Under the pieces are notes generated by a model, which was given only the letters and a program-made list of their open reading frames with translations, did not search any database and was not told the DNA's origin. Of a stretch of 64,000 nucleotides of DNA, positions 56,323 to 64,000 are shown in pieces. Origin of the DNA: Marsupella aquatica (lineage: Eukaryota; Marchantiophyta); assembly GCA_973895155.1 (NCBI GenBank), contig OZ316897.1:15686001-15750000 (forward strand), given 5' to 3'. A program made the position numbers and the translations under genes. Numbering within the stretch: position 1 is the first letter of the stretch; each line of letters opens with the position of its first letter.

Positions 56323-58335
56323 TAAAACAATTCACACTGTCTTTATTCCTTCTATTTGACTTGATTCTTTTATTTTTTCACGACCACGGGCAATTCTTGA
56401 CGGAAGGTCATCGACATAATTGTGAGCAGATGAAAAAGAAACTTGTAAAACGAAATCTGAGAGAAGAAAAGAAGAACCAACTCTAGAGTCAAAGGAAGAG
56501 TGCTCAAGACAAATGTTCTTGAGCAAGTCCATCCAAGACTTGCCAATCCAACTGCGCTTCGATTAGATGAACTCCCATCATCAGATGGAATTCAAATGAC
56601 AGTAACAAAACTGAAGGAAATACTAAAACCTCCTGTATGGCCCCATGTTATGCACAAGGGAAACAATAGCTGTCTTAATATCTCCTAACACCCGACTCAT
56701 ATCCATCAGCGTCTCTAAGCCCTTCATGCACAATCTTGCCCCAATTCCGAAGCTTAGTAGACCACACAATGCCATTGGAATCTTGCTACAACAAGCTCAA
56801 CGTCCACAAGTATTCATCGTTTAGAAACAAGGATGTCTCTTCCTGGTCCACCATAGTAGCAATAGGAGCTCCTGGGCAATAGGAGCTCCTGGGCAATAGG
56901 AGCTGCTGCATGAGGAAGAGCTAGTCCTTGAAAGGTTCCTAACGATGTCACTTCCTATTGCACATCTTGCCCCCATAGTACCAATATATCGGAGCTGTTG
57001 GGCAAACTAGTTGCTGCGTGAGGAAGAGCGAGTCCTTGAATCTTTTGCCGACATACTACCTAAAGGAGCTGCTACGTGAGGAACATGTAAATCTTCAGTC
57101 CATTCAATGCAGATTTTCATTTCACTTTTAGGTGCACTCAATTTCTTTATCCTAACGGAAATATAGGTAAACAGTTTAATGAATTCAAACATCTAGCTGG
57201 GCCTATGGTTTGTGAAGGTCCTTTCCAGCCTCTTACTGGACAGCACCCTCAACCAAATTCCACCTGCACGCCACCACTAGAAACCCCCTCAACTGAGCCT
57301 GCTAGTTGGGGCATTTTTATGCAAAAAACTGTACTTGTAGTGAGTACATTAGAGCTAAGGAAAATTAAAAAGTCAATCATTCTATTTACACCTACTTTTC
57401 TTTGATTCTATTAATTTTGTGTACACAATTATGAGGTTAAGCTTGTAAAAAATCAGTGTATTGTAATCAATCTTGGAGTATTCCAAGAATATTTCAACTT
57501 AGCAGGACTAAAAACATATAAATATTTATTTGCATTTTAGGGAGGAGGTCTATATAAGGCCTAAATGGTGGCAAGTGATTGGGGATCTCTATACAATGGA
57601 CCACCATGATATGATAGATCATTCTGGGAAATATCTTAAAAATTAATTTAATTAAGGTCTTACCATAAATGTAACTTACACTTTCTTGGGGGCTCTTTGA
57701 AGTGTATTCTGATGAACAGTAAGTTTAGTGATGTCTCACAATCTGTCAGATTCTATCTGGATGTCAGTAGATTACGTCCTATTGAACTTTCACTTCTGAA
57801 TTGGGGGTGGATGCTTTTGCAGGAACTAGAGGTTTCACAAAAAAATTGTTGATGGATAAGGGCTAGTTAGAAAAAACAAAATTAAATAGGGTAAGTTACA
57901 TATGCCTGGAAAGTAGCAATCATGTTGGTAGCTTACTCTTGCCTGTACTTGACAAGCACGTACTGTGGAGCTTTCAATGGCTTGCTTGAAGACATTTGTT
58001 GGCTCCACTGGACAGATATTGTCCTGTGTCAAGCCCTCAATATTACTGCTCCTCCCGGGTTGCATTGAATTGATCAATCTGAAAGATTAGATTGGTGAAT
58101 CAATTCCCTATTGATAATTATGTTAATCATCCCAAAAAAACGTCAAGACTAGTCACGGTGATTTGGTACTAAGTAGTACTTCTCATTAATTCAATCCAAT
58201 TACCCACTTCAGTTGAGTTTTCTCTCATGCATGCTTGCCCAATGGAGAGAATATGATCGAGTACTAGTTCGGGTGTTAGGCAAATTGAAACTGGCCTCCC
58301 CCATATTACAACACCCTAAGCCATGCAAGGAGAGG

Positions 58336-58425
58336 GTCATCAGGGTCTGGCTTTCGTCAGGAGTACATCGTTGTTATTAGCCAATATATATACATGAAAG
58401 TCATCAGGGTCTGGCTTTCGTCAGT
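58336..58425. repeat. Tandem repeat, about 64-bp period
   Basis: gtcatcagggtctggctttc plus gtcag recurs exactly at 58336 and 58400. Both are followed by a gttgttattag block. Confidence 0.85.
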
Positions 58426-58864
58426 AGTCCGTTGCATGTTGTTATTAGCGATGCCGACTTCTTGACAGCACAGGAATCCCGATAGGAAGTAGTATGTGAT
58501 GCAGTGAATGTCATCAGTCATTGGCTAATCCCCGTATGTATAGTCATTAGTCACTCTTTGTTCCAACTCTCACACTTCACTGCTGCACACCGTATATAAG
58601 AGGTTAGGTTGAACATATATGGCAGTCATTCTTCTTTGGCCTGCCAGCGAACTTGAAAGCTATTCATCTTTCGCCTCGGCCCCCCTCCTTGCAGATGCCA
58701 GTGCACGGATCGCTCATGCCTCAGTGGCGGTTCATCCCTACTTACAGTGTCGAGCTTTTTTCACTTGTTTGATATCGGTTGGGCCTTCCTGATCGACTCA
58801 AACGGCAACAACTCAGACAAGGTTTTTAATTTGCAATCTTGGCCTTCTCAAGCCGGCGTCTCTA

Positions 58865-59155
58865 CTCCGGTAATATATCTAGATGACCTTACGATGTGAT
58901 TTCAGTTAGGGCGTTTCTCATCATGTCAGTTTCAATATCTTTGTCGATCAGTTTAGACGTCCTTCATTCCTGACTGTGGTGATATATCTGATCTCCGGAG
59001 TTAATTTTGCGCGTTTCGAGTCATATCAATTTGAACACATTTATCAGTTTTGCCCTTCATTACTGCGGTAATATATCTGACCTTAGGAGGTGATTTTAGG
59101 GTGTTTCTAATCGATCATGTCAATTTCAACCTCTTAATTTGTCAGTTTTACCGAT
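58865..59155. repeat. Three diverged tandem units of about 90-110 bp
   Basis: Units start at 58865, 58974 and 59063 with (c/g)cggtaatatatct. Each then carries gacct, a gattt(t/c)ag or equivalent, gcgtttc, tcat(g/a)tcaatttc and atcagttt. Confidence 0.75.
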
Positions 59156-59311
59156 CATGTATTTATTCCCCATCTACCCAATGTTCATGCTTGTTCATCG
59201 CATTCGAAACTCGTTTGCCCATAGGAATTCAAAATCCGGTCTTCAGGTTTGGTGTTTGTTTCCTCAAACTATTTTTAATACAACTTTTGTTCCTTTATGT
59301 TTGCTTGTCCG

Positions 59312-60040
59312 GACCCGGCTAGCTATTCTTTGCCAATAATTAGTACAAACGTTCTTCGTATATTCTTAGAGATGAGCTCGGTTGCAATGTGCGAATCGTT
59401 ACAGTAGTTGACAATATAATTTTTAGAAATTTTGTGTTGTTTTAGACTATTTCTTGGGTGACGTACATGTACTACGATTGCGTACTTTGGAGATGATTTT
59501 TCTGGTTTGGTGCGGTTTCGTCACATTCTTGGAATGCATCAAGACCTGAGAAGATTCCTGCCTTTGGACTTTTGGTGGTTACTTTAGTTGTGCGAAACTT
59601 GTGCTTAATAGTGAGAGCCTTTCGATGAGCTAAGTCCGTTTCCTTGAGCTCCAATTATATTTTACGTGTGTATAAATTCACATCTAAAGGGAGAAAATTA
59701 AATGCTCAACTTTTAGGCTATCTATATATTATAATGGCTCCTAGTCGGTGTGTTGAATGAGAAAGTCCAGAATTGCTAGCTTGTGGATCGAATTCTCAAC
59801 CTTTCTCGATTCAGTCGCTCTCGCCGTCTTTAATGTAGGAAGTCTGCACCCGCGTCTCCTTTAGTGTCAGTAAAATCGTTCTCCATATGGCAACTACATG
59901 CCTCTATTCACAGCCGGGCAGTAGGTCGAATTCGTGACTACCCATCTTTGAACTTGACATGATCAGAATTGAAGAAAACGATCGTCGACTCTGTGCGTCT
60001 TCAAGTCCAGGGCTGAATGAAATGTGTGGCCTTTACCAGT
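59312..60040 (-). repeat. Right arm of large inverted repeat
   Basis: Partner of 55572-56322 in opposite orientation. The outer end is taaaggccacacattt (reverse strand, about 60020-60036) and the inner end is ggctagctattctttg. No target duplication was found at the outer ends. Confidence 0.88.
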
Positions 60041-60067
60041 TCCTGCGAGCCATTACTCTCGCAGGAA
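60040..60067. repeat. Perfect 10-bp hairpin at the inverted-repeat boundary
   Basis: ttcctgcgag at 60040-60049 and ctcgcaggaa at 60058-60067 form a 10-bp stem with an 8-base loop, immediately outside the right arm. Confidence 0.9.
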
Positions 60068-60212
60068 GTAGTGAACTTGAGTGCTTCTACTAGGAGTCGG
60101 CCGAACACTTCTAATTAAGCAATTAACTTCTTGGAACTGGAACAACTCACAAAGACTTTCTCGACCGGGATGAATTTTAACCTATTACAGATGGTTGACT
60201 GTTTGCAGCAAT

Positions 60213-61009
60213 ATGAGGCTGCGTAGCGGAAAGTTTGTTTCAGTACGGAGGACCGTAGAGAGGTTGACAGTGGTGCCACCACTGAGTTCTAACGACCTCG
60301 AGGAAGAACTTTTACCAGGCATCCCCAATGGCATCACCCTGAACATGATTACTCCAAAACTTTCTTGGACCGACATTCCGACCCTACATTCCCTAAGTCC
60401 TGCTTGGGAGAAGGCAATTCAAGGTGACCTAGTTCACGATGCCAGAGTCCGCACTCAATCTGTAAACACGCATGCTGTTTTTGCCCGGCGTGTTAACACT
60501 AAGATCGAAATTTTTTTAGAAGTGTCGATGCAAGATAATGCTTGGTTTCCGCTTCCTCCAATTCCTGGTCTTCCCCAAGGATTCCCAGTTCGCTGCGTAT
60601 GCGTTTCGATGGATTGCAGAATATACATATTGGGAGGAGCACGGTCGTACAGAACAAGGAATTATGCCAAAAGCTTCAATACTACATATATGCTCGATTT
60701 GGCAGGACGGAGAAAATGGAAGCAATGTGCAAATATGACAGAAGCCAGACAAGATTTTGATGTTATTATCGTAGATGGGAAGATTAATGTTTCTGGGGGT
60801 CATTTGAATGGGGAACCAGTTCGTGGAAAGGAGGTTTACGACCCCAAAGTTGATTCCTGGTGTAGGATCGAGCCTGTGGCAGCTCCGGAAGTTGCATGAT
60901 CATCATCGATTTAATTTGTGACAATTGGAAAGGAGCTTTCTTCAGAGAAAGTAGCTTCGATATGTATGACCATTGGGAAGAGGATGCGGTTCCACTGCTC
61001 GGTAATTAA
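60213..61009 (+). pseudogene. F-box/Kelch gene copy, recently disrupted
   Basis: The open frame (60213-60899, 228 aa) starts MRLRSGKFVSVRRTVERL, then an F-box (ELLPGIPNGITLNMITPK, SWTDIPTLHSLSPAWEKAI) and one to two Kelch blades (RIYILGGARS, GGHLNGEPVRG, VYDPKVDSWCR). Known family members are longer. Comparison with the inverted copy at 42333-48792 shows why: the frame ends at TGA (60897-60899) where the other copy has TGG, and a 5-base insertion (taatt) follows 12 bases later. The shared true end (DMYDHWEEDAVPLLGN, stop 61007-61009) lies beyond. A shortened F-box protein could still be made. The ATG is preceded by tttgcag, so an upstream exon is possible. Confidence 0.82.
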
Positions 61010-61954
61010 GATAGCATACAGGTCTGTATTGATGTAACTTTATATACCGAATTGTGTTGGAAATACAAGAGACTACATCTCATCTCAATAGTCTAAGGCC
61101 CGTTCGATCAACTCCTGTAGACATAGCAGGCTTTCCAAATCTCGTCTGATACATTTATTCGTAGGAACTTCAGTTTTTGGTTATATGACCATGTGGAGAA
61201 GGTTGATTCAAGGGCAAGAGTATCACACCCAGAGGGCTCTGTAGACAGGAGGACGACTAGGCGTTTAGGTGTGGTAGCTTTTAATAGAGTTACAGAACCG
61301 GAAGGCTTACGATTTAAGAGATTTTCGGAGTGATCTAAGGCACTGGCTAATTCCATGTGGTCCTGGCTTGGTTTTTGTGACTTATCGCACGCAATCTGCT
61401 AACTAGATGGCAAGGCTGACGTTTTATTCTGAGCAAGAATAGAGGGATTTTCCCTAGAGGAATTAAATGATATTAATGTTTAATTCTTGGCTGCATAATT
61501 TCTCTCATGCACCAATGATGACTGGCATAAACGTCATTTTAACAGTTTGCAAGTCTCAGATTAATCTGTCCCTAACACCGATCATCCTATGAGTACACTT
61601 GGATGTCACTTAGGTACATCACTACCCGGTAGCTAGTCCTTGTGTATGCCATGCTGGGAGTCACGATTGATGGTGATGAGATGACTGGCTTTGACATTTT
61701 TATTCCCTTTCTGACCAATATTCTTCTAGAGTGGGAGCCCCAAAACCTGAGCTCCCACTCCCATGAGGTGAGGAACGGTGCACACTGCACACCATCTACA
61801 CAATTTAACTTACTGGGATCCACACAATAACATTTTTACGGAGCCTGCACTCCAAAGTCATATGACTTTGAAATAATTTTCTCGAATGATTTTCCAAGAG
61901 TGGTGTGTTGGCAACACTAGTATCTAGCTTCCTAGTACGTGTTGCACGACCATC
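61010..61954. other. 3' flank shared with the inverted Kelch copy, then unrecognised
   Basis: 61010-61280 aligns with the reverse complement of 42043-42330 (for example tagtctaaggcccgtt and gaggacgacta), continuing past the point where Copia-1 is inserted. After about 61280 nothing is recognised. Confidence 0.6.
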
Positions 61955-62140
61955 TCAGAATATATTGTGACAATTTGAAAGGATCACTCATGGAAGGGAG
62001 TCTTCTCTCACCACTCGGAAGAGATGGAGTAAGGTTTCCCCAACTTTGTAATTAAGATAGTATCCAAATCCGTATGGATGTGAATATATTTTTCAAATTG
62101 TGTTGGAAAGAAGAGAGGTCATTTTATTTTGTCATTAGAG
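61955..62140 (+). repeat. Third, diverged copy of the Kelch gene 3' end
   Basis: Aligns in order with 60910-61090: tgtgacaatt, gaaagga, ggaagaga, aattaagatag, tccgta or tctgta, gatgt, caaattgtgttggaaa. No coding frame survives. Confidence 0.7.
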
Positions 62141-62149
62141 AGGCATCAA

Positions 62150-64000
62150 CATTTTGTATGAGTTAGGGTTTTGGCAAGGAGCTCAGACGTGCTTGTGTTG
62201 TGTGTTTGCGCTTAACCTAGCACTCAGGAGTGCCTATATCTATATTAACTCCTTGTACGTTTCCAGGGTGCAGCCAATACATATATACCCATAAAGCCAA
62301 TGACCCCGTTTCACTCCAGCTGGCCCAAAGGACTTTTAGGCCACAGCCACAACTCCCAGTGACTTTAATTGTGAATGGTCTCAATCATGATCCGGGCTTG
62401 CAGATGCCGCCCTTAGTGTGCAACCGGTGCACCACTCAAGGTGCCTTCTCAGCCAAGGGTGACTCTAACAACCTGCAGATTGCAGGTATTAAACTATATA
62501 ATTGGCTTAGCAATCTAATTAACAGCCACATTGTACTCTATAAACTCTCTACTACACCTTTGTACTCAGGCTATATAGGTACATTGCATTTAATCCCCGA
62601 TTTAATCTCATGTTTACGTACACAGGGAGGAAATGATGAGTGGAAAAGTTTACTTTTAAGGACTTAAGTCATGGAGTTGACTCAACTTCAAAGTGAGTAG
62701 CATAACTTACTATTAACAACAATTTAATCCCTACTTCAACAAGGCCCGACCTTGCGCTCCGGGTCTTGCGCTTGTCCTACAAGCTCGGTCAGTCCGGATC
62801 TAGCCCCGGATCTTTAGTGCTCTCTTCTCAACTAAGGCCAGGATAACCCATGAATTGCCTCGCAAAAACTAAACTTAAGGCCGGGCCAACTGAAGGCCCC
62901 TACTCGACCCCTTGCTTCTATTAAGCTAGGTGTTGGACTAAGTATTGAACCTTAAGCTAACAACAAAATAGCAGATCGACTAAGAGACTCATTCTCCCGG
63001 ATAGCCACATCCGCCTTGTCCCTGGGTTCTCGAAGGGCTTCCTCCCATTGTTCCACAATGCCCATCAACATTGTGGTTTTGTTGAAGAGCCTGGGCCGTT
63101 CGACCTCCATGCATGCAGCCACTTGTTTGCGGCCGTGACCATTGTGACCTTGGCCAACTTTGTGTCTGCCACCTCACATATTGGGCATGGTGCTGAACCA
63201 ATTCTTCCAGCTCCTTATCTACGTACGTGCTGTAGCGTTTTCTCGATTAAGGCGGCATCAGGTGCTCCTTGGGAGTTCATCGGTGTACCCCACACATTAG
63301 GTATGGTGCTGACACGCGCAATTCTTCCAGCCCTTATCCCCCGGCCTGCTGTCGCTTTTTCTCTTCTCTATTCTGGCCGGCTTAAGACGCCTCCTTGGGC
63401 CGTCATGCATCGATCAATTAGGCATTGAGCTCTTGCCCGCGAGGCCAGCCCTCTTAGTGTGAGGTAGGACGTCGACAAACCAACTCAACTCCTTGGATTC
63501 TTCGGTCTTTGCTGCAACTGGTGCGCAGCGTCTTTGCTTCCTAGCTTCCGCACGATTTACTACTTAATTGTTCTAACAGCAACACCGAAATCCCAATCTC
63601 TAATTGCTTGATTTGCGCCTTTTGGTTGATAGTGATTTTTGTGTTTCTCAAGAATGTAATTAATCCTTTTCTTGAAGGTGGTGAGCTTTGATCGTCTGCG
63701 GTGGCAGCCCAGTTAGCAACAACTGGTGATACACATACTTGCTTGGGGCTTCCAAAGCCTCTTCTTCCTCCTCGATCTTAATTTGTTTTTTGTCGAGAAG
63801 CGCCACCCACCTCCTCTTCCTCAGTAAGGCCGTGACAGGTAATTCCTTGCTTCCCTCATTCACGCTAGTCCTTCAGGCCTTTCTCATTGGAATTTTCTTC
63901 CCCTTCATACATCATCATCAGACTCCTCCTTCTCTTTCTCTTTCTCTTTCCCCTTCTCAATCTTCTCCTGAGCAAGAAGGGGGTCCGTTACCACCTAACG
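62150..64000. other. Right-hand gene-poor region
   Basis: No gene supported. 63000-63060 read on the minus strand (IVEQWEEALREPRDKADVAI) looks protein-like and might be an old retroelement gag, but the frame is short. 63910-63960 is a CTTTCT-rich pyrimidine tract. Confidence 0.4.
63170..63405. repeat. Imperfect tandem duplication of about 118 bp
   Basis: Copies at about 63170-63287 and 63288-63405 share cacattaggtatggtgctga-like, caattcttccagc, ccttat, tgctgt(a/c)gc, ggc(g)gc and ctccttggg. Confidence 0.7.

Larger units (their letters stand above)
56323..59311. other. Centre of the inverted repeat, no gene recognised
   Basis: 3 kb between the arms. Contains a 17-bp tandem (caataggagctcctggg, three copies near 56870-56912), diverged repeats with gaggaagag(c)(t/g)agtccttgaa near 56910 and 57020, and other tandem repeats listed separately. 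ORFs are short and unconvincing. No transposase signature was seen. Confidence 0.5.

Noticed and set aside
62989-63201. Possible retroelement gag piece on the minus strand
   Set aside because: Short, three frames all partly open, and no zinc knuckle or other diagnostic motif.

Overview
The window looks like nuclear DNA from a land plant, most likely a bryophyte and probably a moss. This rests on a pentatricopeptide-repeat (PPR) protein with a complete DYW domain and a long run of near-identical repeats (a style familiar from moss editing factors), a plant-type acetyl-CoA synthetase with many introns, a plant pectin acetylesterase, F-box/Kelch genes and Copia LTR retrotransposons. No species call is possible from sequence alone.

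Layout. Positions 1-4380 (minus) hold the 5' twelve exons of an acetyl-CoA synthetase gene whose 3' end lies off the left edge. A broken LINE 3' end with an R2-like endonuclease signature follows (6646-7620). Two intronless, lid-less HSP70 paralogs lie in tandem on the plus strand (9322-10899 and 14938-16524), separated by repeat-rich DNA. A two-exon PPR-DYW gene lies on the minus strand (19654-23446). Both of its ends sit in local tandem duplications: its last codons are copied downstream and its start region is copied upstream. 24.2-27 kb is repeat territory with a relic LTR, a minisatellite and a solo LTR with a perfect 5-bp target duplication. An intact, intronless pectin acetylesterase is at 28363-29724.

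31.2-48.8 kb is a retrotransposon cluster. Copia-1 (31208-42042, plus; 344-bp LTRs; target duplication CAAAC) has a leader of more than 5.6 kb containing a 5S rRNA-like segment. Copia-2 (42798-48596, minus; 257-bp LTRs; target duplication GAAGT) split an F-box/Kelch gene copy and carries, on the strand opposite to its own genes, an intact 161-codon ORF ending in an RNase H1 hybrid-binding/viroplasmin-type domain. Between 48.8 and 64 kb are an intact two-part family 2 glycosyltransferase (52363-54390), an antisense fragment of the pectin acetylesterase, a large imperfect inverted repeat (arms 55572-56322 and 59312-60040), a second, plus-strand copy of the same F-box/Kelch pseudogene with a further 3' fragment, and gene-poor repeat DNA.

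The genes do not form a pathway. The window is ordinary plant metabolic and cell-wall genes embedded in decaying transposons. The most unusual features are the antisense domain-bearing ORF in Copia-2, the two lid-less HSP70s that share a lost active-site aspartate, the 5S-like segment in Copia-1 and the duplicated ends of the PPR gene. Intron positions were assigned by eye from splice sites, reading-frame phase and family alignment.
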